NCBI GenBank assembly: GCA_001689485.1
Contig: LUJQ01000009.1
Span: forward strand, 1 to 9,496
DNA: 9,496 nucleotides
Source of the DNA: Bacteroidales bacterium M6
GTDB taxonomy: Bacteria > Bacteroidota > Bacteroidia > Bacteroidales > Muribaculaceae
Direction: 5' to 3'
The notes beneath the pieces were generated by a model. It was not told the DNA's origin and made no database searches. It saw only the letters and a program-made list of their open reading frames with translations. The position numbers and the translations under genes are program-made. Shown one piece after another: positions 1-5,576 of this stretch (position 1 is its first letter; each line of letters opens with the position of its first letter).

Positions 1-278
1 GCGACTGCTCAGCGGCCACCAACACGGGCAACCGCTCAGCGGCCACCAACACGGGCAACTGCTCTGCGGCCACAGTGAAAGGTCAAGAGTCTATTGCCGT
101 CGTAACAGGTAGAGGCGGTAAGGCCAAGGGCGCGCTGGGCTGCTGGCTCGTTCTGACAGAACGAGATGAGAACTGGGATATCCTCGGAGTCAAGGCAGTA
201 AAGATTGACGGTGAAGCCGTGAAGCCTGGCCAATGGTATATGCTGAAAAACGGGGAGATAACTGAATGCAATGACTGA
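1..278 (+). CDS. C-terminal part of a 9-residue-repeat protein (5' end outside window)
   Basis: The frame is open from the first full codon at position 3 and stops with TGA at 276-278, so only the C-terminus is present. Two full copies and part of a third copy of a nonapeptide of form (C/R)SAATNTGN are seen, followed by about 67 residues of unique sequence rich in small and charged residues and ending in WYMLKNGEITECND. A GTG at 75 could be read as a start, but the repeat runs in frame directly into it, so it is internal. Proteins with SAATNTG-type repeats and this kind of tail occur in Bacteroidales phages and resemble DUF7666 proteins; that assignment is from memory and uncertain. The biochemical role is unknown. 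It is separated from the next gene by 44 bases and may end a different transcription unit. Confidence 0.72.
   Translation, partial: DCSAATNTGNRSAATNTGNCSAATVKGQESIAVVTGRGGKAKGALGCWLVLTERDENWDILGVKAVKIDGEAVKPGQWYMLKNGEITECND
6..74 (+). repeat. 27-bp in-frame tandem repeat, about 2.5 copies
   Basis: Copies begin at 6, 33 and 60; the third is cut short after CTGCGGCCACA-like sequence. The first two differ only in the first codon (TGC versus CGC). The unit is 27 bases, a multiple of three, and encodes the nonapeptide (C/R)SAATNTGN. The array probably continues upstream of the window. It is a coding repeat and not a CRISPR or origin array. Confidence 0.85.
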
Positions 279-322
279 CCACACCATCCACGGATTGTCG
301 AACTAACAACCAAATAAATAAT

Positions 323-1267
323 ATGTCTTTAATCAGAAAATCAACCGACCTCACCCTGCCTACCGCCATCAAGATGATGATTTACGCACAGGCTGGCACC
401 GGCAAAACAACCCTTTCGCTCTCCGCTCCCAAGCCCCTGCTGCTTGACTTCGACGGTGGTGTAAACCGCATCAATCTGTCACACCTCGACGGTGTAGATA
501 TCGTACAGGTGACAAAGTGGGAAGAAATCAAACAGTTGCTTGCCTCCCCGCAAGACCTTGCGCCGTATCAGACCATCGTTCCTGATACCGTAGGCAAGCT
601 GCTTGACTGCATCATCACCTACAAGTGCGGTCAGCGTCAGCCGAGGGTGCAGGACTGGAGCGGTATCAACGCGGAGTTTCTTTGGTTTACCAAACAGCTC
701 GCCTCGCTCAACAAGCACATCATCTTCATTGCGCACCGCGATACCCGCAAGGAGGGTGACCGCACGGTGTTCATCCCGCTTCTGCGCGAAAAGACCTACA
801 ACACCATCGTCACCGACCTTGACCTGCTCGGCTACCTCGAAATGGTGTCGGAAAAGGGTGTTCAGAAACGCATCCTCACATTCGACCCCACCGACCGAAG
901 CGAGGGCAAGAACACCTGCCTTATGCCCGCGACCCTCAATGTCACTACCATTGTCGACAAGCAAGGCCGACCGACAGCCGCCAACGATTTCATACAGCGG
1001 GAGGTCATCACCCGCTACAATGCCATGCTCTCGCAGAAGCATGAACTTCAAAAGGCGTACAAAAATGTCGTGGCGGACTTGTCTGGTCGCATCGAGGCAA
1101 TCACAAATGCCGAACAAGCCAACGAGTTCACAAAGTATATCGCCACGGTTCAGCATGTCGGCTCTTCCAAAGACGAGGGCAGACGTATGTTTGCCGCCAA
1201 GGTCAAGGAGCTTGGTCTGACGTTTGATACTGAAACGAAGCTGTATAGCGATGCAAAAGCAGAGTAA
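323..1267 (+). CDS. Sak4-like RecA-fold ATPase (phage single-strand annealing/recombination)
   Basis: A 314-residue protein with a P-loop near the N-terminus: AQAGTGKTT at residues 22-30, where the usual first glycine is alanine. A hydrophobic strand ending in D88 (TIVPD) fits Walker B, and a strand ending in H138 (IIFIAH) fits the sensor region. This architecture matches the AAA_24/Sak4 group of phage nucleotide-binding proteins, which act as RecA-like recombinases or annealing factors. Residues from about 215 onward are a helical, charged C-terminal extension. The ATG at 323 follows an A-rich leader (aaataaataat) typical of Bacteroidota rather than a Shine-Dalgarno. It heads a cluster with a PD-(D/E)XK exonuclease, DUF4494-like protein and dUTPase, supporting a recombination role. 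The family call is firm; the exact activity is inferred. Confidence 0.85.
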   Translation: MSLIRKSTDLTLPTAIKMMIYAQAGTGKTTLSLSAPKPLLLDFDGGVNRINLSHLDGVDIVQVTKWEEIKQLLASPQDLAPYQTIVPDTVGKLLDCIITYKCGQRQPRVQDWSGINAEFLWFTKQLASLNKHIIFIAHRDTRKEGDRTVFIPLLREKTYNTIVTDLDLLGYLEMVSEKGVQKRILTFDPTDRSEGKNTCLMPATLNVTTIVDKQGRPTAANDFIQREVITRYNAMLSQKHELQKAYKNVVADLSGRIEAITNAEQANEFTKYIATVQHVGSSKDEGRRMFAAKVKELGLTFDTETKLYSDAKAE

Positions 1268-1826
1268 CGCAAAAAAGACTTGTCGGAGATGCAAGAAACT
1301 CTTGCCATTATTTATGTTTAATAAAAACAAGAGTAAAACTGACGGGCATGTGGAATATTGCAAAGACTGTATTTCTGTAATGCGTACACAAGAGTCTGTG
1401 GTAGCCGATTTAGATAGTGAGATATGGTGCGACATTCAAGGTTTTGAGGGCGTTTATATGATAAGCAATTATGGCCGCATAAAACATCGTCAAAACTCGC
1501 ACAGAGAAACATTGCGGATTCCGCACCCAGCCCCCAATGGATATTTACGCCTTGTCCTTTCCCATCAAGGCAAGCGAGTGACAGTTTCGGTTCATCGAGA
1601 AGTTGCAAAGGCATTTTTGCCAAATCCGAACAGTTTTGGCACAGTCAACCATATTGATTTTGACAAGACGAACAACAGCGTTTGCAATCTTGAATGGCTA
1701 CCCATTAAAGAAAACATACTACACGCAAAAGAGAATGGCAAAAACAATCGCAAATCCGTTGGTCAATATCTCAAAATTCAAAAATCTCATAAAGGTTTCG
1801 TATGGAAATTCCAAAACGCAACATAA
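1251..1826 (+). CDS. NUMOD4/HNH free-standing homing-type endonuclease 1
   Basis: A 191-residue protein. An N-terminal zinc-ribbon-like segment has C11xxC14 and C37xxC40; a NUMOD4 DNA-binding motif follows (EIWCDIQGFEGVYMISNYGR, residues 57-76); then an HNH nuclease with H115, N133-H134 and N146 in CNLEW. The C-terminus (SVGQYLKI to GFVWKF) looks like a NUMOD1 motif lacking its middle. The ATG at 1251 is preferred; an in-frame TTG at 1224 would give 200 residues but lies deeper in the preceding gene. It overlaps the ATPase gene by 17 bases and the exonuclease gene by 25. It is AT-richer than its neighbours (22 G+C in the 60 bases 1681-1740). Free-standing NUMOD4/HNH enzymes cut DNA lacking their own gene and thereby spread; activity here is inferred. 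Confidence 0.88.
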   Translation: MQKQSNAKKTCRRCKKLLPLFMFNKNKSKTDGHVEYCKDCISVMRTQESVVADLDSEIWCDIQGFEGVYMISNYGRIKHRQNSHRETLRIPHPAPNGYLRLVLSHQGKRVTVSVHREVAKAFLPNPNSFGTVNHIDFDKTNNSVCNLEWLPIKENILHAKENGKNNRKSVGQYLKIQKSHKGFVWKFQNAT

Positions 1827-2626
1827 GGATCTATGCAACCATCCTTGACGCTTGGCAGGACTATCTCAACACTCCTCAAATCTACGACAAGTACTGGGGC
1901 TCCTCAAATGAGCCACCCCATACTTTGGAAGAGTTCTGGGTCAAACAGCACGCCTCGCTTATCGACAAGATAAACCGTGTGCCGTTCACAAGCGAAGCCG
2001 CCTCGAAAGGCACAGCGTTCAATGCTGTAATCGACACGCTCATTACAGGCCAGTTTGATGATAATGTCAAGATGAGCAAAGTGCTTGATGAAAACGACAA
2101 GCCTTTGGCTATCCAAGCGGAACTTGACGGCTTTACGTTTCAGTTCCCCTACGAATTGTGCAGGGAGTTTGCCATATACTACAGGGGCGCGATTCCGCAG
2201 GTAAGAGTCAGTGCGATACTTCACACGATGTACGGTGATGTTGAGGTCTACGGCTTCATCGACGAGCTTATGCCATTGTCTGTTCACGACATCAAGACCA
2301 CTGTAAGCTACTCGGCAAGCAAGTTCAAGCACCACTCCCAACATCTTGTCTATCCCTATTGCCTCATTCAGAATGGCTCGGACATACGGACGTTTGAATA
2401 CAACGTAGCGGAGATTGACAAGTATGGACGCTGGCAGACATACACTGAGACATACGTCTTTGACCCCGACCGAGATATTCCCATTCTCCGTGAACGTTGC
2501 GAGGGACTTATAGAGTTCCTTTTGCAGAACCGGAAGCTCATCACCGACCGCCGTATTTTCGGAGGCGAGAACCCCGAAGGGTATGTGGGCGTGCCGGTGG
2601 ATATTAGCAAATTAATCAATAAATAA
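1802..2626 (+). CDS. PD-(D/E)XK (RecB/Cas4-like) phage exonuclease
   Basis: A 274-residue protein with the core of the PD-(D/E)XK nuclease fold: an early helix with KGTAFNAVID (residues 69-78), D154 in GFIDEL, D163-I-K165 in VHDIKTT, and a QxxxY motif at Q180-Y184 (QHLVY). These are the metal-binding and catalytic residues of RecB-like nucleases, and QxxxY is typical of the Cas4/AddB/lambda-exonuclease side of the superfamily. Next to a Sak4-like ATPase it probably resects double-strand ends to give the single strands used in annealing. The start at ATG 1802 lies inside the end of the HNH gene in another frame, so the first few residues (MEIPKR) may have changed when that gene arrived. It ends two bases before the next gene. 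Polarity and cofactors cannot be read from sequence. Confidence 0.83.
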   Translation: MEIPKRNIRIYATILDAWQDYLNTPQIYDKYWGSSNEPPHTLEEFWVKQHASLIDKINRVPFTSEAASKGTAFNAVIDTLITGQFDDNVKMSKVLDENDKPLAIQAELDGFTFQFPYELCREFAIYYRGAIPQVRVSAILHTMYGDVEVYGFIDELMPLSVHDIKTTVSYSASKFKHHSQHLVYPYCLIQNGSDIRTFEYNVAEIDKYGRWQTYTETYVFDPDRDIPILRERCEGLIEFLLQNRKLITDRRIFGGENPEGYVGVPVDISKLINK

Positions 2627-2628
2627 AC

Positions 2629-3072
2629 ATGGCATTATGGTTTGAATCCTCCGTCGCCTTTGACAAGATTCAGGAGAACGGAGCGGTCAAGAAAGTGACC
2701 GAAAAGAATTTGTTCGATGCCCTCAGTTTCACAGAGGCCGAGGCTCGCACTATAGAAGAATTGACACCCTATATCAGCGGTGATTTCAGTGTCAAGGCAG
2801 TCAAGAAAACGAAAATCTCGGAGATTTTCTTCGACGACACCGCCGATAAGTTCTATCTCGTGAATGTGGCATTTATCACCGTTGACGAAAAGACCGCAGC
2901 CGAGAAAGAAAACATCTCTCAGATACTCGTTCAAGCCAACGACTTTGATAGTGCTGTAGCCGCGTTCAAAGACGGAATGAAAGGCACAATGGCAGATTGG
3001 ATTATCAAGAGCGTGACCGAAACACCGTACATGGGAGTATATCCCGCAAAACTTTCGAGCGATGGAGAATGA
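2629..3072 (+). CDS. DUF4494-like protein
   Basis: A 147-residue acidic, soluble protein. The segment DALSFTEAEARTIEELTPYI (residues 30-49), a central strand (YLVNVAFITVDEK), and a conserved-looking end (GMKGTMADWIIKSVTETPYM) match my memory of the DUF4494 family, common in Bacteroidota and their phages. Length agrees with that family. There are no signal or membrane segments and no catalytic motif. It starts two bases after the exonuclease stop and overlaps the dUTPase start by 11 bases, so the three genes are almost certainly co-transcribed and translationally coupled. Function is unknown; position suggests an accessory role in recombination or replication, which is inference. Confidence 0.78.
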   Translation: MALWFESSVAFDKIQENGAVKKVTEKNLFDALSFTEAEARTIEELTPYISGDFSVKAVKKTKISEIFFDDTADKFYLVNVAFITVDEKTAAEKENISQILVQANDFDSAVAAFKDGMKGTMADWIIKSVTETPYMGVYPAKLSSDGE

Positions 3073-3553
3073 GGCGAGATACGGTGACGAGCCGACACAT
3101 ATTGTCGAAGCTCCCAAGACAAGTATAAGAATCAAAGTCAAGAAGCTGCGTCCCGATGCAGTGATACCGACCAAGGCTTATCCGACAGATGCCGGATTTG
3201 ATCTTACGGCAGTATGGAGCGGATGGGATAACTCCCACAAAGTATTTGAGTATGGCTTCGGGTTGTCCTTTGAAATACCCGAAGGGTATGTAGGACTGAT
3301 ATTCCCTCGTTCTTCAATCTACCGCAAGGATTTGTTTCTTACAAACTGCGTAGGAGTAATCGATGCCCATTACAGAGGCGAGGTCACTGCGAAATTCAAA
3401 TCAACGACAGATCGCATTCCAGACTCCTATAACGTGGGCGAAAGAATCGCACAACTTGTTATAATGCCTATACCGCAAGTGACCTTTGTCGAGACTGATG
3501 AGTTGTCCGAAACAGACCGAGGTTCGGGTGGATACGGCAGTACAGGAATTTAG
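3062..3553 (+). CDS. dut: dUTPase (deoxyuridine 5'-triphosphate nucleotidohydrolase), trimeric type
   Basis: A 163-residue protein with all five conserved motifs of trimeric dUTPases in order: motif 1 AYPTDAGFDL (39-48), motif 2 PRSSIYRKDL (82-91), motif 3 NCVGVIDAHYRGEV (95-108, with D101 as the expected catalytic aspartate and Y104 as the uracil-discriminating tyrosine), motif 4 VGERIAQLVIMP (125-136), and the glycine-rich motif 5 RGSGGYGSTG (153-162) at the C-terminus. The enzyme hydrolyses dUTP to dUMP and pyrophosphate, limiting uracil incorporation and supplying dUMP for dTMP synthesis. An N-terminal extension of about 20 residues precedes the first strand. It overlaps the preceding gene by 11 bases. 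It is the last gene of the cluster; folded RNA and a terminator-like hairpin follow. It appears intact and active. Confidence 0.95.
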   Translation: MENEARYGDEPTHIVEAPKTSIRIKVKKLRPDAVIPTKAYPTDAGFDLTAVWSGWDNSHKVFEYGFGLSFEIPEGYVGLIFPRSSIYRKDLFLTNCVGVIDAHYRGEVTAKFKSTTDRIPDSYNVGERIAQLVIMPIPQVTFVETDELSETDRGSGGYGSTGI

Positions 3554-3561
3554 GTTGCAAT

Positions 3562-3616
3562 CCCTGCGCAAGAGTGCGCGAAACAGGGGCGCGGGGTTCG
3601 ACATCCCGGATGCCCC
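3562..3616 (+). other. Structured intergenic RNA: two adjoining stem-loops
   Basis: Just after the dUTPase stop two helices can be drawn. The first pairs CCCTG (3562-3566) with CAGGG (3584-3588) and encloses CGCA/TGCG around an AGAG loop. The second pairs GGGGC (3586-3590) with GCCCC (3612-3616) and encloses CGGGG/TCCCG around a seven-base loop TTCGACA, which resembles a tRNA T-arm. The outer helices share three bases, so they compete or are alternatives. There is no T-run after either. It may be a 3' UTR structure, a processing signal or a small RNA; no function can be assigned. Confidence 0.4.
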
Positions 3617-3655
3617 GGTGTTTTCCCATAGGTTATTAATGTGAATTGACGACAT

Positions 3656-3689
3656 GCCGCCCCGTCCGCGAGGATATGGGCGGCTTTTT
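3656..3689 (+). terminator. Rho-independent terminator-like hairpin
   Basis: A perfect 7-bp GC stem pairs GCCGCCC (3656-3662) with GGGCGGC (3678-3684), with a 15-base loop, followed at once by five T residues (3685-3689) and then an A-run. It lies between the dUTPase cluster and the small-gene cluster that starts at 3707, so it either ends the first unit or acts as an attenuator ahead of the second. The T-run is short, so termination may be partial. Confidence 0.65.
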
Positions 3690-3706
3690 AAAAAAACAAC
3701 AAGGAA

Positions 3707-3892
3707 ATGGACGAACAAGACAAGAAACTGGTATCCCGCGCCCGGGACATCGCATTCCTCAAAAGCTACGAGGGATGGGCCGACATATACGAGCTCAAGA
3801 AGGAGGCCCGCAGCCCCGAGGCCAGGAAGGTGATACACAACATACTCACCGAGCTTAACCATCTGGAGGAAGCCTCCGCGGGCTTGTTATGA
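3707..3892 (+). CDS. Small hypothetical protein (61 aa), helical
   Basis: Not recognised. A 61-residue charged protein, predicted mainly alpha-helical from its pattern (ELKKEARSPEARKVIHNIL), with no membrane segment, signal or cysteine. The ATG at 3707 has an AAGGA purine stretch just upstream and sits 17 bases after the T-run of the hairpin, so it is the first gene of the next unit. The codons are rich in G and C at the third position, like the following genes. Size and helicity fit many phage early accessory proteins; no role is proposed. Confidence 0.6.
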   Translation: MDEQDKKLVSRARDIAFLKSYEGWADIYELKKEARSPEARKVIHNILTELNHLEEASAGLL

Positions 3893-3910
3893 CAAACAAG
3901 GAGGCTGACG

Positions 3911-4090
3911 ATGAAAGTGAAAGTCCCGGTCGCCCTTTTGAAGAGGGTGGCCCGCAATTACAGGCTCCTCGCCGCGAGCGGCGTGTTCGACCGCCGCGAC
4001 ACAAGGGTGGCCAATGCCGTGCGCGTGGCCCGCAATGACTCATCCGCGCTCACGCGTCTCATCGACAAGGCAATCCAGGATGAGTGTTGA
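3911..4090 (+). CDS. Small basic hypothetical protein (59 aa)
   Basis: Not recognised. The frame from ATG 3911 to TGA 4088-4090 encodes 59 residues, starting MKVKVPVALLKRVARNYRLL and rich in Arg and Ala. The sequence AAGGAGG at 3897-3903 is a good ribosome-binding site seven bases upstream of this ATG, which supports this start over an overlapping frame opening at 3889. Third positions are GC-rich, as in neighbours. The stop overlaps the next start (ATG 4080), suggesting coupling. The amphipathic basic pattern could reflect nucleic-acid binding, but that is only a guess from composition. Confidence 0.6.
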   Translation: MKVKVPVALLKRVARNYRLLAASGVFDRRDTRVANAVRVARNDSSALTRLIDKAIQDEC

Positions 4091-4364
4091 GCCGGGCTTC
4101 AAGGAGGCCGTCCGCGAGGCCGTGGAGGAGATACAGGGAATGAAGCGCGACTCGGGCCGTGTCCCGGCGTTCGCGTTCCGGCACGAAGTGCTTAACTTAC
4201 TCAGGCCCGAATGGCCCGGTGTCTCCTCCGAGGATGCCCTGCGCGCCCTCAGGGAACTGTACAGAGAGAAAAGAATCGAGCATCACATGACGGTCAACGA
4301 CCTGCCGATGTTCGGAGTGACAAACCAACCAACAATACCCAGACAAGATGACAACAGAACTTGA
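4080..4364 (+). CDS. Hypothetical protein, possible small winged-helix fold (94 aa)
   Basis: A 94-residue protein from ATG 4080. The frame is open further upstream to 4014, but that extension is antisense-like, Arg/Ser-rich and lies wholly inside the preceding gene, so 4080 is preferred. The N-terminus (FKEAVREAVEEIQGM) is a helix; the middle (EDALRALRELYREKRIEHHM, residues 56-75) resembles the recognition helix and wing of a short winged-helix domain. That resemblance is weak, and I do not recognise the family. It overlaps the previous gene by 11 bases and the next by 17, so it is part of a tightly coupled run. Confidence 0.62.
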   Translation: MSVEPGFKEAVREAVEEIQGMKRDSGRVPAFAFRHEVLNLLRPEWPGVSSEDALRALRELYREKRIEHHMTVNDLPMFGVTNQPTIPRQDDNRT

Positions 4365-4731
4365 TTTGTCAGGGCGGGGGCCGGAAGTGCTGTCCCTCGC
4401 CCTCTGCCTCCTGCTCCTTGGAGGCGCGTACCTCATCCAGCTGCGCGAGCTTCGCAAGACCCGCCGCAGGCTGTCACGCTCCGACCAGATGTTGCAGGCG
4501 ATGGCCGAAGTGGTCGAGGACTGCGGCAGGGACAGGCGCGAGCTGAACGAGAGCCTGTCGGCCAAGGCGTTCGTCAAGGAGACCCAATGCGCGTTCCTGG
4601 TGTGCCGCCCCGGGGCCTCCCAGGACTTCACCGTGGCCAAGGTGGCTTTCGGCCCGGATGACCCCGACGGGCGCGACTACGCGGCCCTGCTGGCCGAGGA
4701 GACCGCCGACAAGCTCAACGAGGCGTTATGA
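4348..4731 (+). CDS. Small single-pass membrane protein with coiled-coil segment
   Basis: A 127-residue protein. Residues 13-31 (EVLSLALCLLLLGGAYLIQ) form one hydrophobic membrane segment without a signal-peptidase site; the following run of arginines and lysines (33-44) predicts the C-terminus inside the cell. Residues 32-75 have heptad-like hydrophobic spacing (LRKTRRRLSRSDQMLQAMAE) consistent with a coiled coil. A small soluble C-terminal part follows and ends in helix AALLAEETADKLNEAL. It overlaps the previous gene by 17 bases and the replication initiator by 4 (ATGA). It is strongly GC-rich (41 of 60 bases at 4621-4680). The family is not recognised; such proteins in phage early regions sometimes act at the membrane, but nothing specific can be said. 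Confidence 0.65.
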   Translation: MTTELDLSGRGPEVLSLALCLLLLGGAYLIQLRELRKTRRRLSRSDQMLQAMAEVVEDCGRDRRELNESLSAKAFVKETQCAFLVCRPGASQDFTVAKVAFGPDDPDGRDYAALLAEETADKLNEAL

Positions 4732-5576
4732 CCTACCTGGGACTCATAAACCGCTTCTGGAAGCTTGACCGGGAATGGGGATTCTCCGGCAACGAGACGA
4801 GGCTGTTCTTCCTGTTGCTTGACTTGGCCAACAGCCAGAAGTGGGAGGGTCGCGTCAGACTTGACACGGGCCTGCTGATGTCCCGTCTCGGCGTGTCTGA
4901 CAAGCAGGCAGTTCGGAATGCGCGAAGCCGCCTGAAAGCCGCCGGACTTGTCGACTTCATCTCAAGGCCGGGGCGTGGCAACCGCACGGAATACCTCATC
5001 GGCCAATGCGCGGAGCCGTTGGAGACAGCAGAAAAAAGGGAGGGGAAAAGGGTAGGAAAAAGGGTGGGTAAAACGGTAGGAAAAACAGCCATTTTACCTA
5101 CCGATAAACCCGCCATTTTTGATAAAAGGGTAGGTTTATCGGGGGAAAATCCCACCCTTTTACACCATATATATGATAATAAGATTATAGATAACATAGA
5201 AAATAACTACTACGACTCTGTTGTTGAAAAAGGAGGCGGAAATTTCACGCCCGGAACCTCGGCGGATGTGATAGAGGTCGAGGAGGCCGTGGCCCAGTTG
5301 TCCCGCGAGCAATGGTGGCTTGAGATCATCTGCAAGAACCACCGCCTGGAGCGCGACGAGGTGCTGGGGGGGCTCGACGCGTTCCGTCTCCACTGCCGTG
5401 GCATTGGCGAGGAGCGGAAATCGTTGTCGCGGTTCAAGTTCCATTTCGACAACTGGCTGAGGAAACAGAGGACGCAGCAGACACCGACAAGGACAAATGA
5501 AACCATCAGAGAAGATAGATTTTCAAGACGTAGGGGCGTTGACCCGTCGTCTTTGCGCCCGGAAGATTACACCTGA
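4728..5576 (+). CDS. Phage replication initiator: winged-helix N-terminus, iteron-encoded linker, DUF7833-like C-terminus
   Basis: A 282-residue protein. Residues 1-95 have the pattern of a winged-helix domain of phage replication proteins (WKLDREWGFSGNETRLFFLL, then LLMSRLGVSDKQAVRNARSR and a wing with RGNRTEYL). Residues 100-165 are a low-complexity linker (repeats of KRVG/KTVG, then an Asn/Ile/Asp-rich stretch) encoded by the iteron array and AT-rich region described separately. Residues 187-247 form a helical C-terminal domain (SREQWWLEIICKN, FHFDNWLRK) like DUF7833/DnaD-type modules that contact helicase machinery. The next gene is a DnaC-like loader, so the pair resembles lambda O/P or DnaD/DnaC systems. 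It starts in a 4-base overlap with the membrane protein gene and overlaps the loader by 80 bases. The initiator role is inferred from domains and context. Confidence 0.8.
   Translation: MTYLGLINRFWKLDREWGFSGNETRLFFLLLDLANSQKWEGRVRLDTGLLMSRLGVSDKQAVRNARSRLKAAGLVDFISRPGRGNRTEYLIGQCAEPLETAEKREGKRVGKRVGKTVGKTAILPTDKPAIFDKRVGLSGENPTLLHHIYDNKIIDNIENNYYDSVVEKGGGNFTPGTSADVIEVEEAVAQLSREQWWLEIICKNHRLERDEVLGGLDAFRLHCRGIGEERKSLSRFKFHFDNWLRKQRTQQTPTRTNETIREDRFSRRRGVDPSSLRPEDYT
5046..5161 (+). repeat. Iteron array inside the initiator gene (candidate origin)
   Basis: Six copies of a unit close to AAAAGGGTRGG(T/A)AAA are seen. Three direct copies have cores at 5050-5056, 5062-5068 and 5074-5080, exactly 12 bases apart. 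An inverted copy follows at 5092-5103 (TTTTACCTACCG), a direct copy at 5124-5135, and an inverted copy at 5151-5161 (CCCACCCTTTT). The AT-rich stretch begins immediately after. Repeats of this kind, in the middle of a phage initiator gene, are the usual binding sites for the encoded protein. The 12-base period is a multiple of three, so it also yields KRVGKTVGK-like coding repeats. Confidence 0.75.
5101..5142 (+). repeat. 10-bp inverted repeat inside the iteron array
   Basis: CCGATAAACC at 5101-5110 is the exact reverse complement of GGTTTATCGG at 5133-5142, with 22 bases between. Each arm overlaps an iteron of opposite orientation, so the array has a local dyad. It could form a cruciform or place two initiator dimers facing each other. 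Confidence 0.75.
5161..5215 (+). other. AT-rich candidate DNA-unwinding element
   Basis: Only 10 of the 50 bases at 5161-5210 are G or C, in a module where neighbouring 60-base stretches reach 58-68%. It lies directly beside the iterons and encodes an Asn/Ile/Tyr/Asp-rich linker (residues 145-163 of the initiator). The position and composition match the unwinding element of iteron origins such as that in lambda O. The assignment is inferred from composition and position. Confidence 0.65.

Noticed and set aside
6..74. CRISPR-like direct repeats
   Set aside because: The 27-base units are contiguous with no spacers, stay in frame and encode a known type of nonapeptide repeat.
1224..1250. TTG start for HNH gene 1
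   Set aside because: It would add nine residues and lie 44 bases inside the preceding gene, while an ATG at 1251 stands just ahead of the zinc-ribbon cysteines.
479..1435. Long minus-strand open frame (318 codons) opposite the Sak4-like gene
   Set aside because: It spans the end of the ATPase and the start of the HNH gene, has no recognisable domain, and its composition is what the antisense of a well-supported gene gives. The plus-strand genes have clear motifs.
3526..3616. Possible tRNA, because of a T-arm-like stem-loop at 3592-3608
   Set aside because: The needed acceptor strand (close to GGGCATC) is not found; the nearest match, at 3526, has two mismatches and lies within dUTPase motif 5. 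No D-arm or anticodon arm can be drawn at proper spacing.
3889..4041. Alternative frame starting at ATG 3889 that overlaps the 59-residue gene
   Set aside because: It has no ribosome site and gives a Pro/Arg/Gly-rich sequence, whereas the 3911 frame follows AAGGAGG and has GC-rich third positions like the neighbours.
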